64,000 bases of DNA, taken from contig DATLYX010000132.1 of NCBI GenBank assembly GCA_035574295.1, positions 1-64,000 of the forward strand. Direction: 5' to 3'. Positions within the stretch are counted from its first letter, which is position 1. Each line of letters opens with the position of its first letter. Positions 1 through 8,543 of this stretch are shown here, in pieces. The notes beneath the pieces are model-generated. The model did not search any database. It worked only from the letters and a program-made list of their open reading frames with translations, and was not told the DNA's origin. The stretch is from PNAI01 sp035574295 (lineage in GTDB: Bacteria > Pseudomonadota > Alphaproteobacteria > Rhizobiales > Xanthobacteraceae). A program made the translations under genes and the position numbers.

Positions 1-69
1 GCGCGCGCCGCCGCGCGCCCAGCAACCGCCGCCGCGCCGCCAGCCGCCGCCTCAGCGCGACCGGCTGCT

Positions 70-1074
70 TCAGTGGTAGCCTTCGCCGGCGCGCACCTTG
101 CCGCGGAACAGCCAGTAGACGAAGCCGGTGTAGGTGAGGACCATCGGCAGCAACACCAGCGTGCCGATCAGCATGAAGATTTGGCTCGCCGGCGCCGCCG
201 CCGTATCCCACACGGTCAGCGAGGGCGGCACGAGATATGGAAAGGTCGAAATCACCAATCCGAGATAGCCGAGCAGGAACAGGCCGATCGCGCCGAGAAA
301 CGGCGGCACATCGCGCCCGCGGCTGAGCCATCGCCAGATCATCCACCCAAGCCATGCGGTGACGAGCGGCACCGGCCACAGGAACAGGATGTTCGGGACG
401 GAAAACCAGCGCGCCGCAATGCGCTCGAACGCAGCCGGTGTCCACAGGCTTACCGCAGCCATAAATCCAAGCACACCGAGCAGGAGCCATTTCGCCTGTT
501 CGCGGGCGCGCGCGGCAACCGCGCCCTCGGTTTTCATGACCAGCCAGGTTGCACCGAGCAGCGCGTAGCCGGCCACCACCCCGAGACCGCACAGCGCGGC
601 AAACGGTGTTGCCCAATCGAACGCGCCGCCGGCGAACGCACCGTTCTCCACCCGGATGCCCTGGATCAGGCCGCCGAGGATCACGCCTTGACAGAACCCC
701 GCGATCAGCGAGCCGCCGGCGAACGCGAGGTTCCAGAGATGCCGGTGCTCGGTTGCGATCCAGCGAAACTCGAACGCCACGCCGCGGAACACCAAGGCGA
801 GCAGCATGACGATCACCGGGATGTAAAGCGCCGGCATGATCACCGCATAGGCCTGCGGGAACGCCACCCAGAGCCCGCCGCCGCCGAGAATGAGCCAGGT
901 TTCGTTGCCGTCCCAGAACGGCGCGACCGAATTCATCATCTGGTCTCGTTCTTCCTCCTTGCGCGCGAACGGAAACAGGATTCCGACCCCGAGATCGAAT
1001 CCGTCGAGGATCACGTACATCGCCACCGCCGTTCCGATTAGCGCGGCCCAAATCACCGGGAGATACCATTCCAT
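70..1074 (-). CDS. cydB: Cytochrome bd-type ubiquinol oxidase subunit II (CydB/CioB)
   Basis: Subunit II of the cytochrome bd quinol oxidase, an inner-membrane complex that reduces O2 to water without pumping protons. The 334-residue protein begins MEWYLPVIWAALIG and runs straight into the family signature YVILDGFDLGVGILFPF; it then has the GNETWL motif and about eight hydrophobic segments, the usual CydB layout and length. I chose the ATG at 1074 because a strong GAGGAGG lies just upstream and homologues start there; the open frame continues 33 residues upstream only into the end of cydA. It follows cydA by 10 bases, so the two form one operon. No CydX-like small subunit is visible in the 69 bases left downstream. 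Confidence 0.96.
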   Translation of the reverse strand: MEWYLPVIWAALIGTAVAMYVILDGFDLGVGILFPFARKEEERDQMMNSVAPFWDGNETWLILGGGGLWVAFPQAYAVIMPALYIPVIVMLLALVFRGVAFEFRWIATEHRHLWNLAFAGGSLIAGFCQGVILGGLIQGIRVENGAFAGGAFDWATPFAALCGLGVVAGYALLGATWLVMKTEGAVAARAREQAKWLLLGVLGFMAAVSLWTPAAFERIAARWFSVPNILFLWPVPLVTAWLGWMIWRWLSRGRDVPPFLGAIGLFLLGYLGLVISTFPYLVPPSLTVWDTAAAPASQIFMLIGTLVLLPMVLTYTGFVYWLFRGKVRAGEGYH

Positions 1075-1084
1075 CGCAGCCTCC

Positions 1085-2482
1085 TCAGCGGCCCGAGGCC
1101 GCTTCGCGTGCAGCTTCCGCAGCCGATGACAGCGGGCGCAGCGGCGTGCCGTGGCTTGGCGGCTCGACCGCAAGCCCCTCCATGCCGCGGGCGATCAGCC
1201 GGTTGATGTAATAGATGCCCATGGAGAACACGACGCCGTAGATGAGCACGAACAGCACGAGCGTGCTTGCAACGCTCGCCGCCGGCACCGGCGAAATGCC
1301 GTCGGCGGTGCGCATCACGCCGTAGACGAGCCACGGCTGGCGTCCGCTCTCGGTCACGATCCAACCGCAGATCACCGCAACGAAACCCATCCACCAGCCG
1401 TGCGCAACCGGCCGCAGGAACCAGCGGCGCTCGAACAGATCTCCGCGCCACCACAGCCAGGCGCCGATCCAGCCGATCGCGATCAGCAAAAGCCCGATAC
1501 CGACCATGATGCGAAACGCGAAGAACACCGGCACCACCGGCGGCCGGTCGGCCGGCGGCACGCTTTTCAGTCCGCGCACCTCGCCCTCCGGATCGTGTGT
1601 CAGGATCAGCGAGCCGAGTTTGGGGATGGAGATTTCCAGGCGGTTGGTCTCCGCCGTCTCGTCCGGCCAGGCGAACAGCACGAGCGGCGCGCCTTTTTTC
1701 GTCTCCCAATGCGCCTCCATCGCCGCCACCTTGATCGGTTGATGTTGCAGCGTGTTGAGCCCGTGCAGGTCTCCGACCACGAGTTGCAGCGGCGCCAGCA
1801 CCGCGATCATCCCGATCGCCATGCGCAGCATGGTGCGCGCCTCGTCCACCGTGCGCCCGGCCAACAGATACCGTGCGCCCACCGCCAACACGACCAGCGC
1901 CGTGGTGAGATAGGCGGCAATCATCATGTGCGCGAAGCGGTAGGGGAAACTGGGGTTTAAGATCACCGCGATCCAGTCGAGCGGATAGGCGATGCCGCCG
2001 CGCACCTCATATCCCACCGGCGTCTGCATCCAAGAGTTGGCCGACAAAATCCAGAATGCCGATATTGCGGTGCCGATCGCGACGATGATCGCCGACATGG
2101 TGAGCAGCCAGGGCGGCACGCGCCGCCATCCGAACAGGAGCACCCCGAGGAATGTGGCCTCGAGATAGAACGCGGTCAGCACCTCGTAGCCGATCAGTGG
2201 GCCGATGACGTTGCCCGCAAACATCGAAAACCGGCTCCAGTTGGTCCCGAACTGATAGGAGAGCACGATGCCGGACACCACGCCCATGGCGAACGACACG
2301 GCGAAGATTTTGGTCCAGAACCGCGCCAGCCGATGATAGCGGTCGGTGCCGGTCCTCTGCCACATCACCAAGAGCGTGGCGATGTACGCCGACAATCCGA
2401 TCGTGAAGCTCGGAAAGATGATGTGGAACGTGACCGTAAATGCAAACTGGATGCGGGCCAGAAAGACCGGGTCGAAATCCAT
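1085..2482 (-). CDS. cydA: Cytochrome bd-type ubiquinol oxidase subunit I, short Q-loop (CydA/CioA)
   Basis: Subunit I of cytochrome bd, carrying haems b558, b595 and d and the quinol site. The 465 residues show the expected ligands: His20 (FHIIFPS), Glu100 and Glu108 in GYEVLTAFYLEAT, His185 (FAHMM) and a Met in FFAFRIMVG. The quinol loop after GDLHGLNTLQHQPIK is short, and the C-terminal GWIVTESGRQPW motif is present. These are marks of the CioA (cyanide-insensitive) class rather than the long-loop E. coli type. An AAGGA lies about 9 bases before the ATG. This is the first gene of the cydAB operon; no FNR/FixK-type site was noticed in the roughly 100 bases upstream. Cyanide insensitivity itself is inferred, not seen. 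Confidence 0.96.
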   Translation of the reverse strand: MDFDPVFLARIQFAFTVTFHIIFPSFTIGLSAYIATLLVMWQRTGTDRYHRLARFWTKIFAVSFAMGVVSGIVLSYQFGTNWSRFSMFAGNVIGPLIGYEVLTAFYLEATFLGVLLFGWRRVPPWLLTMSAIIVAIGTAISAFWILSANSWMQTPVGYEVRGGIAYPLDWIAVILNPSFPYRFAHMMIAAYLTTALVVLAVGARYLLAGRTVDEARTMLRMAIGMIAVLAPLQLVVGDLHGLNTLQHQPIKVAAMEAHWETKKGAPLVLFAWPDETAETNRLEISIPKLGSLILTHDPEGEVRGLKSVPPADRPPVVPVFFAFRIMVGIGLLLIAIGWIGAWLWWRGDLFERRWFLRPVAHGWWMGFVAVICGWIVTESGRQPWLVYGVMRTADGISPVPAASVASTLVLFVLIYGVVFSMGIYYINRLIARGMEGLAVEPPSHGTPLRPLSSAAEAAREAASGR

Positions 2483-2581
2483 GGCGATTCCTTGTTGTCC
2501 AAGTCTGGCGTCACGCGCCTCTTTCGGTTCCGCGCGCTTTACTTTTAACGCAACGCGAACGGCGCTTCGTCGCGCGGCCGC

Positions 2582-3451
2582 TTAAGCGCCTGAAACTTCG
2601 GCCAGCGCCTTCTTGATGGCAAGAAAATCCCGCCAGGCCAATCGCTTTGCCAACGGCGTGCGCAAGAGATAAGCGGGATGGAACGTCGCCATCGCACGAA
2701 TGTCCCGCCGGCCGGTGTGGAAGGTGAGCCAGCGGCCGCGCGACTTCATGATTCCCTCTTTGAAGCCGAGCAGCGTCTGCGCCGACGGCCCGCCGAGGCA
2801 GACCAGGATGTCCGGGTCGCACAGTTCGATTTGCCGCCGCACGAACGGCAGGCAGATGGCGGCTTCCTGCGGCGTCGGCGTCCGATTGCCCGGCGGTCGC
2901 CACGGCACGATGTTCGCGATATACACGCTGCTGCGGTCGAGACCGATCGCCGCCAGCATGCGGTCGAGCAGCTTGCCGGAGCGGCCGACGAAGGGCAGGC
3001 CTTGGCGATCTTCCTCAGAGCCGGGCGCTTCCCCTACGAACATCACCGGTGCCTGCGGATTGCCGTCGGCAAATACGAGTTGCGTTGCGGTGTGCTTCAG
3101 GGCGCAACCCTCAAAACCGTCGAGAATGGCGCGCAACTCCTCGAGCGTGGCTGCCCCGCGCGCGGCCTCCCGCGCCGCCATCACCGCGGCGTCAGGCGCA
3201 AGCGGCGCGGCTTTCTGTCGCTCCGTCGGAGGCGAAGGGATGGAGCGTCGAACTTCGTTCGCATGTGGGGACGCCACCCCCGCCTTCGCGCTCGACCGGT
3301 TTTCCTCGGGCGCCGTCCTGCTGCTTTCGCCGCGAAGGGAGAGCGCGTTCGACAGAAGATCGTTTGCCGTCTCGCCGACGGCCGTGTCCACCCCGGCCTC
3401 CACATAGAAGGCGAGCAAATCGCGAGCGGCGCTGGCACGGTTGAGATTCAT
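2582..3451 (-). CDS. Uracil-DNA glycosylase, family 4 (iron-sulfur type)
   Basis: DNA repair enzyme that removes uracil from deaminated DNA. The 289 residues have a variable N-terminal half (1-100) and a family-4 UDG core: GEAPGSEEDRQG at about 140-151, VGRSGKLLDRML, NIVPWRPPGNRTP at 180-192 and HPAYLLR at 258-264. Family-4 enzymes bind a 4Fe-4S cluster through four cysteines. Here Cys116 (in GCALKHTA), Cys200 and Cys211/Cys218 sit where ligands are expected, but the first residue of the usual C-x2-C pair reads as Phe113. I recall the same FEGCALK form in other alphaproteobacteria. It is transcribed divergently from ETF-QO across an 84-base gap. Confidence 0.9.
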   Translation of the reverse strand: MNLNRASAARDLLAFYVEAGVDTAVGETANDLLSNALSLRGESSRTAPEENRSSAKAGVASPHANEVRRSIPSPPTERQKAAPLAPDAAVMAAREAARGAATLEELRAILDGFEGCALKHTATQLVFADGNPQAPVMFVGEAPGSEEDRQGLPFVGRSGKLLDRMLAAIGLDRSSVYIANIVPWRPPGNRTPTPQEAAICLPFVRRQIELCDPDILVCLGGPSAQTLLGFKEGIMKSRGRWLTFHTGRRDIRAMATFHPAYLLRTPLAKRLAWRDFLAIKKALAEVSGA

Positions 3452-3535
3452 GTGGCTCGCTAATTATCACAGCCTTGCCCGTGCTGGCGATTGTGAGCGC
3501 GCGGCAAACGTGGAAAAAAGGACAAGGAGGTTGCC

Positions 3536-5182
3536 ATGGCCGACTTGCCCGCGCGTGAAACCATGGAGTTCGACGTCGTAATCGTCGGTGCCGGCCCCGC
3601 CGGCCTCGCCGCAGCCATTCGTCTCAAGCAGCTTTCGGCCGACCTCAGCGTCGTAGTGGTGGAAAAGGGATCCGAGGTCGGCGCGCACATTCTGTCCGGC
3701 GCAGTGATCGATCCGATCGCGCTCGACCGGCTGTTGCCCGAATGGCGCAATGAAGAGAACCCGATCAAAACTCCGGTCACCGCCGACCGGTTCTATTGGC
3801 TTGGGCCCTCCGGCGCTTTGCGGCTGCCGAATTTCATCATGCCGCCGCTCATGAGCAACCACGGCAACTTCATCGTGTCGCTCGGCAACGTGTGCCGCTG
3901 GCTCGCCGCCAAGGCGGAAAGCCTGGGCGTCGAAATCTATCCGGGTTTTGCCGCGACCGAGGTGCTTTACGAGGATGGGGCTGTCGCCGGAATTGCCACC
4001 GGCGACATGGGGATCGGTAAGGACGGCAAGCCGAAGGCGAATTTCACCCGCGGCATGGAGCTGCGCGCCAAATACACCCTGTTTGCCGAAGGCGCGCGGG
4101 GCAGCCTGACCAAGACCTTGCTCGCAAGGTACGAGCTCGACAAAGCGAGCGAGCCGCAGAAATTCGGGATCGGGCTCAAGGAATTGTGGCAGGTGGCGCC
4201 GGAAAAACACCGGCGCGGTCTCGTGCAGCACACGTTCGGCTGGCCGCTGGACAATGCCACCGGCGGCGGCTCGTTCCTCTATCACTTCGACGAGAATCTG
4301 GTTTCGGTCGGCTTCGTAGTGCACCTGAACTATCGCAATCCGTATCTGTCGCCGTTCGAGGAATTCCAGCGCTTCAAGACCCACCCGCTGGTGCGCGACA
4401 CGTTTGTGAACGGCACGCGCCTTGCTTACGGGGCGCGCGCCTTGACCGAAGGCGGCTATCAGTCGGTGCCCAAGCTCACATTCCCCGGCGGTGCGCTCAT
4501 CGGCTGCGCCGCCGGCTTCATGAACGTGCCGCGCATCAAGGGCAGCCACAACGCAATGCTATCCGGCATGCTCGCCGCAGAATACGTGGCTGCGGCCGTC
4601 AAGGCCGGCCGCGCCCGCGACGCGCTTGTCGAATACGACGCAAGCTGGCGCGCCTCCGAAATCGGCCGCGATCTCTGGCCCGTGCGCAACGCCAAGCCGC
4701 TGTGGTCCAAGCTCGGCACCGTGCTCGGCATTGCCACCGGCGGCCTCGACATGTGGGCGAACACGCTCGGCCTGTCGCTGTTCGGCACCTTGCGTCACGG
4801 CAAGCCTGACTCCGATACGCTGCTGCCCGCAGCGCAATGCCGGCCCATTGCCTACCCGAAGCCGGACGGCAAGATCACCTTCGACCGGCTGTCCTCGGTG
4901 TTCATCTCCAACACCAATCACGAGGAAGACCAACCGCCGCATCTCAAGGTGGCGGATCCTGCACTGCAGAAGACGTCCGAATACGACGTCTATGCCGGGC
5001 CTTCGACGCGCTACTGCCCGGCAGGCGTCTACGAATGGGTGGAGGAGTCCGGCAAGCCGCGTTTCGTGATCAACGCGCAGAACTGCGTCCACTGCAAGAC
5101 CTGCGATATCAAGGATCCCAACCGTAACATCACCTGGGTTCCGCCCGAAGGCGGCGGCGGCCCGAATTACCAGGGAATGTAG
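3536..5182 (+). CDS. Electron transfer flavoprotein-ubiquinone oxidoreductase (ETF-QO)
   Basis: Passes electrons from reduced ETF, which is fed by acyl-CoA and other dehydrogenases, to ubiquinone at the inner membrane. The 548 residues carry an N-terminal FAD dinucleotide fold (DVVIVGAGPAGLAAA near residue 13), the central ETF-QO domain with GCAAGFMNVPRIKGSHNAM, and a C-terminal 4Fe-4S module (YCPAGVYEW, then NCVHCKTCDIKDP and NITWVPPEGGGG). Length is that of the family. The ATG at 3536 follows a good AAGGAGG about 6 bases upstream. It is monocistronic as seen and divergent from the uracil glycosylase gene. The catabolic genes later in the window would supply electrons by this route. Confidence 0.97.
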   Translation: MADLPARETMEFDVVIVGAGPAGLAAAIRLKQLSADLSVVVVEKGSEVGAHILSGAVIDPIALDRLLPEWRNEENPIKTPVTADRFYWLGPSGALRLPNFIMPPLMSNHGNFIVSLGNVCRWLAAKAESLGVEIYPGFAATEVLYEDGAVAGIATGDMGIGKDGKPKANFTRGMELRAKYTLFAEGARGSLTKTLLARYELDKASEPQKFGIGLKELWQVAPEKHRRGLVQHTFGWPLDNATGGGSFLYHFDENLVSVGFVVHLNYRNPYLSPFEEFQRFKTHPLVRDTFVNGTRLAYGARALTEGGYQSVPKLTFPGGALIGCAAGFMNVPRIKGSHNAMLSGMLAAEYVAAAVKAGRARDALVEYDASWRASEIGRDLWPVRNAKPLWSKLGTVLGIATGGLDMWANTLGLSLFGTLRHGKPDSDTLLPAAQCRPIAYPKPDGKITFDRLSSVFISNTNHEEDQPPHLKVADPALQKTSEYDVYAGPSTRYCPAGVYEWVEESGKPRFVINAQNCVHCKTCDIKDPNRNITWVPPEGGGGPNYQGM

Positions 5183-5594
5183 TCGGTCAACCGAGGTGGA
5201 TTACCGCTGACTCGATCGTCACAGCAGAATGCTCGACGGCATCGTTAAAGATCCGAACGCGCCGCGCCAAGCGTCTCGGAGGGGCGGACACGCTGACGGT
5301 CCGCAGATGCGGCGCCGACATCCGCGGTGTCAGAGCACTCGATCTTAACCCTACCGCTCGGCCTGCGGGGGCTGGCACCGTGACCTGCGGCTTCAGCCGG
5401 CCTGGGAGCACAAATTGCCGCGTCATGCGGCATCAAACAAATTTCGGCGGGGCCACAATGGGACCGCTGGATCCTCGTTGCGATGGCGTCCGCCGCGACC
5501 GGCAGCCGCTTGCGAAGCGCGCCCAAAAAGGCCATTCTGCGTTGGAATCGATTTCGTGGCGCCTCGTCGCCGATTACGGAAAGACCAACGAGCC
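5183..5594. other. Intergenic region, ETF-QO to TPR gene
   Basis: About 410 bases with no gene I can support. An open frame continuous with the downstream TPR gene crosses 5415-5594, but its product is arginine-rich and unlike a protein start. A small perfect hairpin, TGCCGC-GTCAT-GCGGCA (5416-5432), lies here without a T-run. The TPR promoter is presumably in this region, but I could not assign -35/-10 boxes. Confidence 0.45.
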
Positions 5595-7610
5595 GTGACC
5601 GCTTTTTGTTCATGCCGGCGCCTTGCAGGCGTCCTTCTGGGTGCTGCAATGCTGCTGGTACCCGATGCGCTGTCCGCATCGGGCCAGACGCAACCTCCGG
5701 TGCGCAGTACGATCCCGTCTGCGCGCGAACTGATGCGGACGTCGCCCACCGGCAACTATCTCGCCGCGCGCCATGCCAGTGCGCAGCGGGATGCCGCGGC
5801 GGCGGCGGCGTATTATCGCGCCGCCCTGCGCGCCGATCCGCGCAATGCCGAATTGCTCGAACGCGCATTCCACGCCACGCTCACCGAAGGCGACATGGAG
5901 GAGGCGTTTCGGCTTGCCGACCGCATCATCCAGCTCGATCGATCCGACCGCTTTGCTCGTCTGATCCTCGGCATCCGCGCCATCAAGCAAAAACAGTACG
6001 CGCTCGCGCGCGTGCATCTCGCCGTGGCCAATCGCGGCATGCTCACCGACCTTACCGCGACGCTGCTGATAGCCTGGTCGCACTTTGGCGCGAACGAACC
6101 GCGCGCGGCAATCGAAGCCATCGATAAGCTGGCCGGTCCCGACTGGTATGCGGTGTTCAAGGAACTGCACGCGGCCCTGATCCTTGATCTCGCCAATCTC
6201 AAGAAGGAGGCCGGCAAGCGCTACGAGCAGGCCTATCAAATCAACGCCACGTCGCTGCGTTTGGTCGAGGCTTATGGAAGCTGGCTGTCGCGCAACGTCG
6301 GCAGGGAGGAAGCGCTCAAGGTTTTCACCACGTTCGACAGTGTGCTGCCGCGTCACCCTTTGATCCTGCAGGCGATGAAGCGGTTGAAAGCCGAAGCGCC
6401 CGATCCGGCGGCCACCGCGGACGTCGTCGGTCTTCGCCCCGGCCAAAGCGGAGAGGCTGTCAAGCGTCTGCAAAGCGCGCTCGGATTGAAGCCCGATGGC
6501 AATTTCGGCCCCGGAACCGAACGGGCATTGAAAGCTTTTCAGCAGAAGCACGGCTTGCGGCCGGACGGCATCGTCAACGCCGCCACTTGGGCCAAATTGA
6601 GCGGGGGAAAAGTCGACGGGATCAAAGGGGAAGGCCTGCCGCCGCTGATTGCGACCGCGCAGGAAGGCGCCTCCGAGGTGCTCTACGGGATTGGCTCCGC
6701 GGTCGGGTCGCGCCGCAATGACGATGATCTTGGTCTGATTTATTTGCAGTTGGCGCTCTATCTCGCGCCGAACCAGGTGATGGCGCTGTTTTCGCTCGCC
6801 GATCTGTACGAGCAGCTCAAGAAGCCGGAGCTGGCGATCAAGGTCTACGAGCGGATCCCGCTCGACTCGCCGCTGCACCGCCACGCCGAGATCCAGCTTG
6901 CCGCCAATCTCGACACGCTGGACCGCGCCGAGGAGGCCAAGAGGCGCCTGGAGAAACTGATCGCCGAAAAGCCCGACGACATCGAGGCCCTCATGGCGCT
7001 CGGCAACATCCTGCGTGGCCGCAAGCAATTTGCCGAGTGTGCCCAGGCTTACAGCCGCGGCATCGCCACCATCGCCGAGCCCGAACGCTCGCACTGGACC
7101 ATCTATTATTTCCGCGGCATCTGTTACGAGCGCAACAAGCAATGGGACAAGGCGGAAGCCGATCTCAAAATGGCGCTCAAGCTCTATCCCGACCAGCCGT
7201 ACGTTTTGAACTATCTCGGGTATTCCTGGATCGATCAGGGCGTGAACCTCGAGGAGGGGATGCGTATGATCCGCCGCGCGGTCGAACAGCGTCCGGAGGA
7301 CGGCTACATCGTGGACTCGCTTGGCTGGGCTTACTACCGGATGGGCAACTACGAAGAAGCGATGAAACATCTGGAGCGCGCCGTCGAATTGCGGCCGACC
7401 GATCCGACCATCAACGACCATCTCGGCGACGTCTATTGGCAGCTTGGTCGCAGGCTGGAAGCCATCTTTCAGTGGTCGCACGCGCGCGATTTGAAACCCG
7501 AGCCGGAGGAGCTGGCGAAGATTTTGGAGAAGTTGAAGTCCGGGCTCTCGACCGAACCGGCTTCGGCGGCGGATGCCGGCAAGCAGAAGAAGCCGGGTGA
7601 CGGCGGCTGA
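5595..7610 (+). CDS. Secreted TPR-repeat protein with an internal peptidoglycan-binding domain
   Basis: Probable periplasmic or envelope scaffold protein; function unknown. Counting from the GTG at 5595 gives 671 residues: a signal-peptide-like start (about 1-30, basic then a Leu/Ala/Val core ending near ALSASG), TPR units at about 45-260, a peptidoglycan-binding type 1 module at about 277-338 (LRPGQSGEAVKRLQSALG, DGNFGPGTERALKAFQ, WAKLSGG), and a second TPR block to the end (LGWAYYRMGNYEEAMKHLERA). I prefer this GTG because it opens directly into the signal sequence, although a start as far up as 5415 is formally open. The ribosome site is weak (GGAAAGA). ispE follows 20 bases later and may be co-transcribed. 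Confidence 0.82.
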   Translation: MTAFCSCRRLAGVLLGAAMLLVPDALSASGQTQPPVRSTIPSARELMRTSPTGNYLAARHASAQRDAAAAAAYYRAALRADPRNAELLERAFHATLTEGDMEEAFRLADRIIQLDRSDRFARLILGIRAIKQKQYALARVHLAVANRGMLTDLTATLLIAWSHFGANEPRAAIEAIDKLAGPDWYAVFKELHAALILDLANLKKEAGKRYEQAYQINATSLRLVEAYGSWLSRNVGREEALKVFTTFDSVLPRHPLILQAMKRLKAEAPDPAATADVVGLRPGQSGEAVKRLQSALGLKPDGNFGPGTERALKAFQQKHGLRPDGIVNAATWAKLSGGKVDGIKGEGLPPLIATAQEGASEVLYGIGSAVGSRRNDDDLGLIYLQLALYLAPNQVMALFSLADLYEQLKKPELAIKVYERIPLDSPLHRHAEIQLAANLDTLDRAEEAKRRLEKLIAEKPDDIEALMALGNILRGRKQFAECAQAYSRGIATIAEPERSHWTIYYFRGICYERNKQWDKAEADLKMALKLYPDQPYVLNYLGYSWIDQGVNLEEGMRMIRRAVEQRPEDGYIVDSLGWAYYRMGNYEEAMKHLERAVELRPTDPTINDHLGDVYWQLGRRLEAIFQWSHARDLKPEPEELAKILEKLKSGLSTEPASAADAGKQKKPGDGG

Positions 7611-7630
7611 TTGAGCGCGCTCGTTCTGCC

Positions 7631-8506
7631 GTGCCTGCTGCGCTCATCGACCGCGCGCCTGCCAAGATCAACTTGACGCTTCGCATTCTCGGCCGGCGGC
7701 CGGACGGTTATCACACCCTTGCCAGCCTGGTGGCTTTCGTCCGCCTCCACGATCGCCTCGCTTTCGTACCCGGCGGACCGCTCAAGCTTGAACTGCGCGG
7801 CCCGACCGCCGCCGCGGCCGGCGGATCCCGCCATAATCTCGTGCTGAAAGCCGCCCGCGCGCTCGCTGCCGAGATCAAGGGCCTCACCCTTGGTCGATTC
7901 ACGCTCGAAAAATCTCTCCCGGTGGCGGCCGGTCTTGGTGGTGGCTCTTCGGACGCCGCCGCGGCGTTGCGTCTGCTGGCCCGCGCCAATCGCCTAAGGC
8001 GGGACGATCCGCGCATCGCAAAGGTTGCGCGCGCCCTCGGCGCCGATGTGCCCGTCTGTCTCGATCCGCGTCCTCGTTTTATGCAAGGCATCGGCGAGAG
8101 TCTTTCCCGCCCTGTGCCCATTCCGAAAATCCCGGTGGTCTTGGTCAATCCCGGCGTTCCGCTGGCGACTAGGGAAGTGTTCGCGCGCTACGACCGTCGA
8201 AGGCGGACCGCGGCGCCGCGCTCCCGCGCACGCAAGCCGGCTCTGCCGCGTCGGCGGGACGCCTTTTTTGCCATGCTTGCGACCGAGGCAAATGACCTCG
8301 AACCTGCGGCCATCTCGCTGGTTCCGTCGATCGCCGAAGTCCTCGAAGCCTTGCGCAATTCTCCGGGCTGCCGCCTCGCGCGCATGTCGGGTGCCGGCGC
8401 AACCTGCTTCGGGCTGTTCTCCTCCCGTCGCGCCGCCGCCGCCGCCGCCCGCAGGATCGCCGCCGGCCATCGGCGCTGGTGGGTGCGTCCGACCGTGCTT
8501 GGTTGA
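7631..8506 (+). CDS. ispE: 4-diphosphocytidyl-2-C-methyl-D-erythritol kinase (IspE)
   Basis: GHMP kinase of the MEP isoprenoid pathway; it phosphorylates CDP-methylerythritol at the 2-position with ATP. The 291-residue protein starts with a GTG and shows APAKINLTLRILGRRPDGYH (residues 9-28), the glycine-rich ATP loop PVAAGLGGGSSDAAAALR, and the late GHMP motif RMSGAGATCFGLF. Length is normal. It follows the TPR gene by 20 bases and converges on a polyprenyl diphosphate synthase, so two isoprenoid genes sit side by side on opposite strands. The C-terminus is alanine- and arginine-rich but intact. Confidence 0.95.
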   Translation: MPAALIDRAPAKINLTLRILGRRPDGYHTLASLVAFVRLHDRLAFVPGGPLKLELRGPTAAAAGGSRHNLVLKAARALAAEIKGLTLGRFTLEKSLPVAAGLGGGSSDAAAALRLLARANRLRRDDPRIAKVARALGADVPVCLDPRPRFMQGIGESLSRPVPIPKIPVVLVNPGVPLATREVFARYDRRRRTAAPRSRARKPALPRRRDAFFAMLATEANDLEPAAISLVPSIAEVLEALRNSPGCRLARMSGAGATCFGLFSSRRAAAAAARRIAAGHRRWWVRPTVLG

Positions 8507-8543
8507 CCCCTTTCTCGAACTCGCCGAGCGGAAGCGACGGCGC

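Noticed and set aside
1..69. Possible small CydX/DUF2474 subunit after cydB
   Set aside because: The 69 bases on the minus strand give only an arginine-rich peptide with no start codon and no hydrophobic helix.
5610..7481. 623-residue open frame antisense to the TPR gene
   Set aside because: Shadow of GC-rich codon structure; rich in His/Arg/Gln with no domain, while the plus strand has clear TPR motifs.
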